The notes under the pieces were generated by a model. It was not told the DNA's origin and searched no databases. It was given only the letters and a program-made list of their open reading frames with translations. A stretch of 64,000 nucleotides of DNA from Balaenoptera acutorostrata (lineage: Eukaryota > Chordata > Mammalia > Artiodactyla > Balaenopteridae). Below are positions 1 through 10,554 of the stretch, one piece after another. The translations under genes and the position numbers were made by a program. Each line of letters begins with the position of its first letter. The first letter of the stretch is position 1. The stretch lies in contig NW_026646042.1 in assembly GCF_949987535.1 (NCBI RefSeq), positions 62,001 to 126,000 on the forward strand, written 5' to 3'.

Positions 1-690
1 GATATCTTATGATAAGTGTCTTTTTCTGTGTGACTTATTTCACTTAGAATCGTCGTACCTAAATCCACTCATCGTGCTGCTACTAGCCTTATGACGTTGA
101 TTTCATGGCTGAGTGATATTCCATTGTACATGAGGACCACAACTTCTTTATCCATTTTTCGCTTTCCTAGGATATTTAAGGTGTAATGAAGTGGGGGTTC
201 TTGTCAACAGAGCAGCCCTAAACTTTGGGGTGCCTGTGTCTTGCTGATTTTTAGTTTTCCCAATTTATACGCCCATGAGTGGAAGTGCCCTATGCTCTCC
301 AAGCTGTGTTTTTTAGATGTTTCAGAACACACCGTACACTTCTCCAGAGTGGCTGTTGGCAATTTACATCCCACCCATCAGCGTAGCAAGGCTCCCATTT
401 CTCCATGGCCGGTCCTGCATTTCTGGTTTGGACACTTTTTTCCGCATGGCCCTTTTGCCCGCTGGGAAGCGAGACTTCTTTGGAGCACTGATTGGCCTTT
501 CCAGGTTGCTTGGTTGGCCAAAAAGGGCGTATGCGTTTTTTCCTGAATATATTCAGGAAAAAACGCATACGCCCTTTTTGGCCAAGGGCATCATTGTCCA
601 CGTTTTGCCGCTTTTCATGTGCTTTCAAGGCGATTCGAATCTACCTCCTGAAATCTGTTTCCTGCAATTCTGCCTTGCTTTCAAAGCCTC
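1..690 (-). mobile_element. Antisense LINE-1 fragment, copy cut by the window start
   Basis: This is the ORF2 C-terminal part of the same L1 relic; its 3' UTR lies to the left of the window. Minus-strand translation of about 1-52 gives ILSEISHTEKDTYHKI, matching the conserved L1 segment near the end of ORF2. Positions 94-240 correspond to the well-known antisense text around 'ctgagtgatattccattgt' (106-124). The palindrome at 514-585 interrupts the relic, and similarity after it (about 611-690, starting 'cttttcatgtgc') is weaker. Confidence 0.75.
514..585. repeat. 72-bp perfect palindrome, representative copy (monomer 1)
   Basis: Two 36-bp arms with no spacer, centred between 549 and 550. The sequence begins TTGGCCAAAAAGGGCG and its reverse complement closes it at 585. 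Every base from 514 pairs with its partner down to 585; the next pair outward (513/586, G/G) fails. The centre is GAATATATTC. It recurs at monomer offset 514-585 in all 37 copies, perfect in 30. As single-stranded DNA or RNA it would fold into a 36-bp stem with a minimal loop. It sits inside L1-derived sequence. Confidence 0.98.
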
Positions 691-1400
691 TTCGTTGCCT
701 TCCCTTAGTATATTTGTGGACGAGAGGTATCATTTAAAACTCTGCAGGTTTGTGAATTGCAGTGCCCCTGAGCTCCATTTTTCAACTCGCTTTTTTGGGA
801 GCTGGCCGCAAAAGCGCAGGATTGCTTCAGGCCCTCTTCTGGTTCTGGGGGGCAGGCTGAGCTTGTGCTTAATTCTTCTTCCTGATGGGAAAATAGAGTG
901 ACCTGTGCCTGTCCCAACACCTAGAGCTAGTCTCTCATTGGTTCCCCCTCTTCCCGTTCATCCTCAGGACAAATTGCAACCTGTACGGAACAGGAGGTTA
1001 AAGGTGCTGATTCTCCAAGGAGGGAGATGGCTAGTAAATCGGCTGGAATGGCGAACCCGAGCAAAGGAGATGAGAAATGAGGTGCGTTTTAGAAACCTTT
1101 CCCGATCACACGGTGTACCATCTTCTGGGTTTCTCATGCCTGTTTTCGACGTAGGAAGATGCCCTTGAACCTGGAGATTTGGGACCCATGGGATGGGTAC
1201 CATGCAGTATTACTTGAAAGGGTCTGCGTTGGCTCACCCAACCTCACCGAACCTCTCAGCCCCAAGAGTGGCCACCCTTATGTCTCAATCAGCTGTGGGT
1301 CTAGATATGGTCAATCCAGGTTGCATCACAGCCCCTGAACGAATTTTGTAAGAATTTCTCTCTCTTTCACTGTCTTTGTTTCACGGGTTTTGAAAAGTAA
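691..1400. repeat. Monomer-specific segment of unknown origin, representative copy
   Basis: This is the part of the monomer not explained by L1 or the palindrome. I recognise no SINE, LTR, tRNA or gene in it. Visible landmarks are a G6 run near 846-852, a small inverted repeat ACCCAT-GGG-ATGGGT at about 1185-1199, a KpnI site at 1196-1201 and a pyrimidine-rich run at 1357-1369. It is open in one plus frame for 87 codons (905-1168), without coding features I can support. The region is well conserved between copies, with far fewer variable sites than the last 380 bp of the monomer. Confidence 0.7.
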
Positions 1401-2449
1401 TTTATTTTTATATTGGGGTTTAGCTGCTTTTCACGGCTGTGTTTATGCCGCTTTACACCCCCTTGACTCACTTACGGAGAGATATCAATACATAGGTTTG
1501 AAGATTCTTACTAGTCAGATATATTCTTTTGCGGTGAATAGGGGGTGTTGAGTCCAGTTCACTGAAAAAGGAATAGGTCTTGTCTCTTACATATTGGGTT
1601 TATGGAACGGTATCGGAGCTAATTTGAAACCCTTGTTTTATGCATCACCCCACCTCACCTTTCCCGTTCAGCAGCCATAGTGTGTTTCCTAAACGTGTGA
1701 CTCTGTTCTGTTTTGTAATTCAGTTCAAGTGTAGCGGTTTTTACATTCCCTCTCTAAGTGATATCTTATGATAAGTGTCTTTTTCTGTGTGACTTATTTC
1801 ACTTAGAATCGTCGTACCTAAATCCACTCATCGTGCTGCTACTAGCCTTATGACGTTGATTTCATGGCTGAGTGATATTCCATTGTACATGAGGACCACA
1901 ACTTCTTTATCCATTTTTCGCTTTCCTAGGATATTTAAGGTGTAATGAAGTGGGGGTTCTTGTCAACAGAGCAGCCCTAAACTTTGGGGTGCCTGTGTCT
2001 TGCTGATTTTTAGTTTTCCCAATTTATACGCCCATGAGTGGAAGTGCCCTATGCTCTCCAAGCTGTGTTTTTTAGATGTTTCAGAACACACCGTACACTT
2101 CTCCAGAGTGGCTGTTGGCAATTTACATCCCACCCATCAGCGTAGCAAGGCTCCCATTTCTCCATGGCCGGTCCTGCATTTCTGGTTTGGACACTTTTTT
2201 CCGCATGGCCCTTTTGCCCGCTGGGAAGCGAGACTTCTTTGGAGCGCTGATTGGCCTTTCCAGGTTGCTTGGTTGGCCAAAAAGGGCGTATGCGTTTTTT
2301 CCTGAATATATTCAGGGAAAAACGCATACGCCCTTTTTGGCCAAGGGCATCATTGTCCACGTTTTGCCGCTTTTCATGTGCTTTCAAGGCGATTCGAATC
2401 TACCTCCTGAAATCTGTTTCCTGCAATTCTGCCTTGCTTTCAAAGCCTC
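1401..2449 (-). mobile_element. Antisense LINE-1 3' fragment, representative copy spanning the monomer 1/2 junction
   Basis: Old, 5'-truncated L1 relic on the minus strand, present once per monomer at the same offset. The 3' end lies at about 1401, where the plus-strand T-rich run (1401-1410) gives a minus-strand AATAAA. Positions about 1411-1720 resemble the antisense 3' UTR of cetartiodactyl L1s, including the 'tattggggtttagctgctt' start. Beyond the junction (1760 onward) the minus strand encodes a decayed ORF2 C-terminus: ILSEISHTEKDTYHKI, then MYNGISLSHEIN further upstream in ORF2. Similarity to L1 continues to about 2235, is interrupted by the palindrome at 2273-2344, and seems to resume to about 2449. 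Divergence from modern L1 looks like 25-35%, so the insertion is ancient and precedes amplification. Stops and frame breaks make it non-functional. Exact ends are estimates from memory of L1 consensus sequences. Confidence 0.8.
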
Positions 2450-3518
2450 TTCGTTGCCTTCCCTTAGTATATTTGTGGACGAGAGGTATCATTTAAAACT
2501 CTGCAGGTTTGTGAATTGCAGTGCCCCTGAGCTCCATTTTTCAACTCGCTTTTTTGGGAGCTGGCCGCAAAAGCGCAGGATTGCTTCAGGCCCTCTTCTG
2601 GTTCTGGGGGGCAGGCTGAGCTTGTGCTTAATTCTTCTTCCTGATGGGAAAATAGAGTGACCTGTGCCTGTCCCAACACCTAGAGCTAGTCTCTCATTGG
2701 TTCCCCCTCTTCCCGTTCATCCTCAGGACAAATTGCAACCTGTACGGAACAGGAGGTTAAAGGTGCTGATTCTCCAAGGAGGGAGACGGCTAGTAAATCG
2801 GCTGGAATGGCGAACCCGAGCAAAGGAGATGAGAAATGAGGTGCGTTTTAGAAACCTTTCCCGATCACACGGTGTACCATCTTCTGGGTTTCTCATGCCT
2901 GTTTTCGACGTAGGAAGATGCCCTTGAACCTGGAGATTTGGGACCCATGGGATGGGTACCATGCAGTATTACTTGAAAGGGTCTGCGTTGGCTCACCCAA
3001 CCTCACCGAACCTCTCAGCCCCAAGAGTGTCCACCCTTATGTCTCAATCAGCTGTGGGTCTAGATATGGTCAATCCAGGTTGCATCACAGCCCCTGAACG
3101 AATTTTGTAAGAATTTCTCTCTCTTTCACTGTCTTTGTTTAACGGGTTTTGAAAAGTAATTTATTTTTATAATGGGGTTTAGCTGCTTTTCACGGTTGTG
3201 TTTATGCCGCTTTACACACCCTTGACTCACTTACGGAGAGATATCAATACATAGGTTTGATGATTCTTACTAGTCAGATATATTCTTGTGCGGTGAATAG
3301 GGGGTGTTGAGTCCAGTTCACTGAGCAAGGAGTAGGTCTTGTCTATTACATATTGGGTTTATAGAACGGTATCTGAGCTAATTTGAAACCCTTGTTTTAT
3401 GCATCACCCCACCTCACCTTGCCCGTTCAGCAGCCATAGTGTGTTTTCTAAACGTGTGACTCTGTTCTGTTTTGTAATTCAGTTCAAGTGTAGCGGTTTT
3501 TACATTCCCTCTCTAAGT
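1760..3518. repeat. Satellite monomer 2 (type B)
   Basis: Palindrome 2273-2344 has the T-G mismatch (2317). Type B at its end: taacgggtt, aatgggg, cggttgtg, gatgattc, gagcaaggagtagg, tatagaacgg, cttgccc. Private C at 2787 (gagacggc). Confidence 0.97.
2273..2344. repeat. Palindrome with T-G mismatch (monomer 2)
   Basis: Right-arm position 2317 is G instead of A, facing T at 2300. The same substitution occurs in monomers 5 (7594), 6 (9353), 8 (12871) and 10 (16389). In a plus-strand RNA the pair would be a U-G wobble; on the minus strand it becomes an A-C mismatch. Confidence 0.95.
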
Positions 3519-5277
3519 GATATCTTATGATAAGTGTCTTTTTCTGTGTGACTTATTTCACTTAGAATCGTCGTACCTAAATCCACTCATCGTGCTGCTA
3601 CTAGCCTTATGACGTTGATTTCATGGCTGAGTGATATTCCATTGTACATGAGGACCACAACTTCTTTATCCATTTTTCGCTTTCCTAGGATATTTAAGGT
3701 GTAATGAAGTGGGGGTTCTTGTCAACAGAGCAGCCCTAAACTTTGGGGTGCCTGTGTCTTGCTGATTTTTAGTTTTCCCAATTTATACGCCCATGAGTGG
3801 AAGTGCCCTATGCTCTCCAAGCTGTGGTTTTTAGATGTTTCAGAACACACCGTACACTTCTCCAGAGTGGCTGTTGGCAATTTACATCCCACCCATCAGC
3901 GTAGCAAGGCTCCCATTTCTCCATGGCCGGTCCTGCATTTCTGGTTTGGACACTTTTTTCCGCATGGCCCTTTTGCCCGCTGGGAAGCGAGACTTCTTTG
4001 GAGCGCTGATTGGCCTTTCCAGGTTGCTTGGTTGGCCAAAAAGGGCGTATGCGTTTTTTCCTGAATATATTCAGGAAAAAACGCATACGCCCTTTTTGGC
4101 CAAGGGCATCATTGTCCACGTTTTGCCGCTTTTCATGTGCTTTCAAGGCGATTCGAATCTACCTCCTGAAATCTGTTTCCTGCAATTCTGCCTTGCTTTC
4201 AAAGCCTCTTCGTTGCCTTCCCTTAATATATTTGTGGACGAGAGGTATCATTTAAAACTCTGCAGGTTTGTGAATTGCAGTGCCCCTGAGCTCCATTTTT
4301 CAACTCGCTTTTTTGGGAGCTGGCCGCAAAAGCGCAGGATTGCTTCAGGCCCTCTTCTGGTTCTGGGGGGCAGGCTGAGCTTGTGCTTAATTCTTCTTCC
4401 TGATGGGAAAATAGAGTGACCTGTGCCTGTCCCAACACCTAGAGCTAGTCTCTCATTGGTTCCCCCTCTTCCCGTTCATCCTCAGGACAAATTGCAACCT
4501 GTACGGAACAGGAGGTTAAAGGTGCTGATTCTCCAAGGAGGGAGATGGCTAGTAAATCGGCTGGAATGGCGAACCCGAGCAAAGGAGATGAGAAATGAGG
4601 TGCGTTTTAGAAACCTTTCCCGATCACACGGTGTACCATCTTCTGGGTTTCTCATGCCTGTTTTCGACGTAGGAAGATGCCCTTGAACCTGGAGATTTGG
4701 GACCCATGGGATGGGTACCATGCAGTATTACTTGAAAGGGTCTGCGTTGGCTCACCCAACCTCACCGAACCTCTCAGCCCCAAGAGTGTCCACCCTTATG
4801 TCTCAATCAGCTGTGGGTCTAGATATGGTCAATCCAGGTTGCATCACAGCCCCTGAACGAATTTTGTAAGAATTTCTCTCTCTTTCACTGTCTTTGTTTC
4901 ACGGGTTTTGAAAAGTAATTTATTTTTATATTGGGGTTTAGCTGCTTTTCACGGCTGTGTTTATGCCGCTTTACACCCCCTTGACTCACTTACGGAGAGA
5001 TATCAATACATAGGTTTGAAGATTCTTACTAGTCAGATATATTCTTTTGCGGTGAATAGGGGGTGTTGAGTCCAGTTCACTGAAAAAGGAATAGGTCTTG
5101 TCTCTTACATATTGGGTTTATGGAACGGTATCGGATCTAATTTGAAACCCTTGTTTTATGCATCACCCCACCTCACCTTTCCCGTTCAGCAGCCATAGTG
5201 TGTTTCCTAAACGTGTGACTCTGTTCTGTTTTGTAATTCAGTTCAAGTGTAGCGATTTTTACATTCCCTCTCTAAGT
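3519..5277. repeat. Satellite monomer 3 (type A)
   Basis: Palindrome 4032-4103 is perfect. Has cttaata at 4223, a variant otherwise seen only in monomer 11 and in monomers 17-37. Private changes: G at 3827 (gctgtggttt), cggatcta near 5132, agcgattt near 5252. Confidence 0.97.
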
Positions 5278-7036
5278 GATATCTTATGATAAGTGTCTTT
5301 TTCTGTGTGACTTATTTCACTTAGAATCGTCGTACCTAAATCCACTCATCGTGCTGCTACTAGCCTTATGACGTTGATTTCATGGCTGAGTGATATTCCA
5401 TTGTACATGAGGACCACAACTTCTTTATCCATTTTTCGCTTTCCTAGGATATTTAAGGTGTAATGAAGTGGGGGTTCTTGTCAACAGAGCAGCCCTAAAC
5501 TTTGGGGTGCCTGTGTCTTGCTGATTTTTAGTTTTCCCAATTTATACGCCCATGAGTGGAAGTGCCCTATGCTCTCCAAGCTGTGTTTTTTAGATGTTTC
5601 AGAACACACCGTACACTTCTCCAGAGTGGCTGTTGGCAATTTACATCCCACCCATCAGCGTAGCAAGGCTCCCATTTCTCCATGGCCGGTCCTGCATTTC
5701 TGGTTTGGACACTTTTTTCCGCATGGCCCTTTTGCCCGCTGGGAAGCGAGACTTCTTTGGAGCACTGATTGGCCTTTCCAGGTTGCTTGGTTGGCCAAAA
5801 AGGGCGTATGCGTTTTTTCCTGAATATATTCAGGAAAAAACGCATACGCCCTTTTTGGCCAAGGGCATCATTGTCCACGTTTTGCCGCTTTTCATGTGCT
5901 TTCAAGGCGATTCGAATCTACCTCCTGAAATCTGTTTCCTGCAATTCTGCCTTGCTTTCAAAGCCTCTTCGTTGCCTTCCCTTAGTATATTTGTGGACGA
6001 GAGGTATCATTTAAAACTCTGCAGGTTTGTGAATTGCAGTGCCCCTGAGCTCCATTTTTCAACTCGCTTTTTTGGGAGCTGACCGCAAAAGCGCAGGATT
6101 GCTTCAGGCCCTCTTCTGGTTCTGGGGGGCAGGCTGAGCTTGTGCTTAATTCTTCTTCCTGATGGGAAAATAGAGTGACCTGTGCCTGTCCCAACACCTA
6201 GAGCTAGTCTCTCATTGGTTCCCCCTCTTCCCGTTCATCCTCAGGACAAATTGCAACCTGTACGGAACAGGAGGTTAAAGGTGCTGATTCTCCAAGGAGG
6301 GAGATGGCTAGTAAATCGGCTGGAATGGCGAACCCGAGCAAAGGAGATGAGAAATGAGGTGCGTTTTAGAAACCTTTCCCGATCACACGGTGTACCATCT
6401 TCTGGGTTTCTCATGCCTGTTTTCGACGTAGGAAGATGCCCTTGAACCTGGAGATTTGGGATCCATGGGATGGGTACCATGCAGTATTACTTGAAAGGGT
6501 CTGCGTTGGCTCACCCAACCTCACCGAAGCTCTCAGCCCCAAGAGTGTCCACCCTTATGTCTCAATCAGCTGTGGGTCTACATATGATCAATCCAGGTTG
6601 CATCACAGCCCCTGAACGAATTTTGTAAGAATTTCTCTCTCTTTCACTGTCTTTGTTTCACGGGTTTTGAAAAGTAATTTATTTTTATATTGGGGTTTAG
6701 CTGCTTTTCACGGCTGTGTTTATGCCGCTTTACACCCCCTTGACTCACTTACGGAGAGATATCAATACATAGGTTTGAAGATTCTTACTAGTCAGATATA
6801 TTCTTTTGCGGTGCATAGGGGGTGTTGAGTCCAGTTCACTGAAAAAGGAATAGGTCTTGTCTCTTACATATTGGGTTTATGGAACGGTATCGGAGCTAAT
6901 TTGAAACCCTTGTTTTATGCATCACCCCACCTCACCTTTCCCGTTCAGCAGCCATAGTGTGTTTCCTAAACGTGTGACTCTGTTCTGTTTTGTAATTCAG
7001 TTCAAGTGTAGCGGTTTTTACATTCCCTCTCTAAGT
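5278..7036. repeat. Satellite monomer 4 (type A, BamHI subtype)
   Basis: Palindrome 5791-5862 is perfect. Belongs to the subtype with gaccgc near 6081, a BamHI site at 6459-6464, gaagctctc and atatgatc, shared by monomers 6, 7 and 9. Carries 487 A and the end marker gtgcatag, shared with monomer 7. Confidence 0.97.
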
Positions 7037-8795
7037 GATATCTTATGATAAGTGTCTTTTTCTGTGTGACTTATTTCACTTAGAATCGTCGTACCTAAAT
7101 CCACTCATCGTGCTGCTACTAGCCTTATGACGTTGATTTCATGGCTGAGTGATATTCCATTGTACATGAGGACCACAACTTCTTTATCCATTTTTCGCTT
7201 TCCTAGGATATTTAAGGTGTAATGAAGTGGGGGTTCTTGTCAACAGAGCAGCCCTAAACTTTGGGGTGCCTGTGTCTTGCTGATTTTTAGTTTTCCCAAT
7301 TTATACGCCCATGAGTGGAAGTGCCCTATGCTCTCCAAGCTGTGTTTTTTAGATGTTTCAGAACACACCGTACACTTCTCCAGAGTGGCTGTTGGCAATT
7401 TACATCCCACCCATCAGCGTAGCAAGGCTCCCATTTCTCCATGGCCGGTCCTGCATTTCTGGTTTGGACACTTTTTTCCGCATGGCCCTTTTGCCCGCTG
7501 GGACGCGAGACTTCTTTGGAGCGCTGATTGGCCTTTCCAGGTTGCTTGGTTGGCCAAAAAGGGCGTATGCGTTTTTTCCTGAATATATTCAGGGAAAAAC
7601 GCATACGCCCTTTTTGGCCAAGGGCATCATTGTCCACGTTTTGCCGCTTTTCATGTGCTTTCAAGGCGATTCGAATCTACCTCCTGAAATCTGTTTCCTG
7701 CAATTCTGCCTTGCTTTCAAAGCCTCTTCGTTGCCTTCCCTTAGTATATTTGTGGACGAGAGGTATCATTTAAAACTCTGCAGGTTTGTGAATTGCAGTG
7801 CCCCTGAGCTCCATTTTTCAACTCGCTTTTTTGGGAGCTGGCCGCAAAAGCGCAGGATTGCTTCAGGCCCTCTTCTGGTTCTGGGGGGCAGGCTGAGCTT
7901 GTGCTTAATTCTTCTTCCTGATGGGAAAATAGAGTGACCTGTGCCTGTCCCAACACCTAGAGCTAGTCTCTCATTGGTTCCCCCTCTTCCCGTTCATCCT
8001 CAGGACAAATTGCAACCTGTACGGAACAGGAGGTTAAAGGTGCTGATTCTCCAAGGAGGGAGATGGCTAGTAAATCGGCTGGAATGGCGAACCCGAGCAA
8101 AGGAGATGAGAAATGAGGTGCGTTTTAGAAACCTTTCCCGATCACACGGTGTACCATCTTCTGGGTTTCTCATGCCTGTTTTCGACGTAGGAAGATGCCC
8201 TTGAACCTGGAGATTTGGGACCCATGGGATGGGTACCATGCAGTATTACTTGAAAGGGTCTGCGTTGGCTCACCCAACCTCACCGAACCTCTCAGCCCCA
8301 AGAGTGTCCACCCTTATGTCTCAATCAGCTGTGGGTCTAGATATGGTCAATCCAGGTTGCATCACAGCCCCTGAACGAATTTTGTAAGAATTTCTCTCTC
8401 TTTCACTGTCTTTGTTTAACGGGTTTTGAAAAGTAATTTATTTTTATAATGGGGTTTAGCTGCTTTTCACGGTTGTGTTTATGCCGCTTTACACACCCTT
8501 GACTCACTTACGGAGAGATATCAATACATAGGTTTGATGATTCTTACTAGTCAGATATATTCTTGTGCGGTGAATACGGGGTGTTGAGTCCAGTTCACTG
8601 AGCAAGGAGTAGGTCTTGTCTATTACATATTGGGTTTATAGAACGGTATCTGAGCTAATTTGAAACCCTTGTTTTATGCATCACCCCACCTCACCTTGCC
8701 CGTTCAGCAGCTATAGTGTGTTTTCTAAACGTGTGACTCTGTTCTGTTTTGTAATTCAGTTCAAGTGTAGCGGTTTTTACATTCCCTCTCTAAGT
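7037..8795. repeat. Satellite monomer 5 (type B)
   Basis: Palindrome 7550-7621 has the T-G mismatch (7594). Carries gggacgcg near 7500 (468 C), gaatacgg near 8572 and cagctatag near 8707. The same set occurs in monomers 8 and 10, making these three near copies of one another. Confidence 0.97.
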
Positions 8796-10554
8796 GATAT
8801 CTTATGATAAGTGTCTTTTTCTGTGTGACTTATTTCACTTAGAATCGTCGTACCTAAATCCACTCATCGTGCTGCTACTAGCCTTATGACGTTGATTTCA
8901 TGGCTGAGTGATATTCCATTGTACATGAGGACCACAACTTCTTTATCCATTTTTCGCTTTCCTAGGATATTTAAGGTGTAATGAAGTGGGGGTTCTTGTC
9001 AACAGAGCAGCCCTAAACTTTGGGGTGCCTGTGTCTTGCTGATTTTTAGTTTTCCCAATTTATACGCCCATGAGTGGAAGTGCCCTATGCTCTCCAAGCT
9101 GTGTTTTTTAGATGTTTCAGAACACACCGTACACTTCTCCAGAGTGGCTGTTGGCAATTTACATCCCACCCATCAGCGTAGCAAGGCTCCCATTTCTCCA
9201 TGGCCGGTCCTGCATTTCTGGTTTGGACACTTTTTTCCGCATGGCCCTTTTGCCCGCTGGGAAGCGAGACTTCTTTGGAGCGCTGATTGGCCTTTCCAGG
9301 TTGCTTGGTTGGCCAAAAAGGGCGTATGCGTTTTTTCCTGAATATATTCAGGGAAAAACGCATACGCCCTTTTTGGCCAAGGGCATCATTGTCCACGTTT
9401 TGCCGCTTTTCATGTGCTTTCAAGGCGATTCGAATCTACCTCCTGAAATCTGTTTCCTGCAATTCTGCCTTGCTTTCAAAGCCTCTTCGTTGCCTTCCCT
9501 TAGTATATTTGTGGACGAGAGGTATCATTTAAAACTCTGCAGGTTTGTGAATTGCAGTGCCCCTGAGCTCCATTTTTCAACTCGCTTTTTTGGGAGCTGA
9601 CCGCAAAAGCGCAGGATTGCTTCAGGCCCTCTTCTGGTTCTGGGGGGCAGGCTGAGCTTGTGCTTAATTCTTCTTCCTGATGGGAAAATAGAGTGACCTG
9701 TGCCTGTCCCAAAACCTAGAGCTAGTCTCTCATTGGTTCCCCCTCTTCCCGTTCATCCTCAGGACAAATTGCAACCTGTACGGAACAGGAGGTTAAAGGT
9801 GCTGATTCTCCAAGGAGGGAGATGGCTAGTAAATCGGCTGGAATGGCGAACCCGAGCAAAGGAGATGAGAAATGAGGTGCGTTTTAGAAACCTTTCCCGA
9901 TCACACGGTGTACCATCTTCTGGGTTTCTCATGCCTGTTTTCGACGTAGGAAGATGCCCTTGAACCTGGAGATTTGGGATCCATGGGATGGGTACCATGC
10001 AGTATTACTTGAAAGGGTCTGCGTTGGCTCACCCAACCTCACCGAAGCTCTCAGCCCCAAGAGTGTCCACCCTTATGTCTCAATCAGCTGTGGGTCTAGA
10101 TATGATCAATCCAGGTTGCATCACAGCCCCTGAACGAATTTTGTAAGAATTTCTCTCTCTTTCACTGTCTTTGTTTCACGGGTTTTGAAAAGTAATTTAT
10201 TTTTATATTGGGGTTTAGCTGCTTTTCACGGCTGTGTTTATGCCGCTTTACACCCCCTTGACTCACTTACGGAGAGATATCAATACATAGGTTTGAAGAT
10301 TCTTACTAGTCAGATATATTCTTTTGCGGTGAATAGGGGGTGTTGAGTCCAGTTCACTGAAAAAGGAATAGGTCTTGTCTCTTACATATTGGGTTTATGG
10401 AACGGTATCGGAGCTAATTTGAAACCCTTGTTTTATGCATCACCCCACCTCACCTTTCCCGTTCAGCAGCCATAGTGTGTTTCCTAAACGTGTGACTCTG
10501 TTCTGTTTTGTAATTCAGTTCAAGTGTAGCGGTTTTTACATTCCCTCTCTAAGT
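8796..10554. repeat. Satellite monomer 6 (type A, BamHI subtype, mosaic)
   Basis: Palindrome 9309-9380 has the T-G mismatch (9353), a B-associated variant. From gaccgc near 9599 onward the copy is BamHI-subtype A (BamHI 9977-9982, gaagctctc, atatgatc). The type switch lies between 9353 and 9599. Private aaaacc near 9711. Confidence 0.97.

Larger units (their letters stand above)
1..1759. repeat. Satellite monomer 1 (type A)
   Basis: Palindrome 514-585 is perfect. Type A at its end: tattgggg at 1411, ttttgcggtg near 1528, tatcggagc near 1610. Carries the 487 A variant (gcactg), also seen in monomers 4, 12 and 14. Private G at about 1271 (gtggcc where other copies read gtgtcc). Confidence 0.97.

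Noticed and set aside
290..628. 112-codon minus-strand ORF recurring in nearly every monomer
   Set aside because: It is antisense to the 194-codon frame and shares a peptide with a plus-strand frame only because both cross the palindrome. No family resemblance, and it is shortened in monomer 28.
846..852. G-quadruplex potential around G-rich runs
   Set aside because: G runs (near 191, 228, 846 and 1540) are far apart, so no four runs lie within normal loop lengths.
317..901. 194-codon plus-strand ORF recurring in most monomers
   Set aside because: It overlaps antisense L1 relic and the palindrome, is cut to 162 codons by a TGA in monomers 4, 6, 7 and 9 and loses its start in 18, 23 and 25. 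It shows no known domain. Its persistence follows from ~1% divergence between copies.
1145..1161. CENP-B box-like sequence starting TTCGACGTA
   Set aside because: It matches the TTCG and central A of the box but has AAGA where CGGG is required. No other site in the monomer fits on either strand.
905..1168. 87-codon plus ORF and overlapping 79-codon minus ORF in the unknown segment
   Set aside because: No recognisable domain, two strands open over the same bases, and variants fall without regard to codon position. Chance open frames multiplied by tandem repetition.
1357..1369. CT microsatellite tctctctctttc
   Set aside because: Only about five CT units, with no length variation seen among copies.
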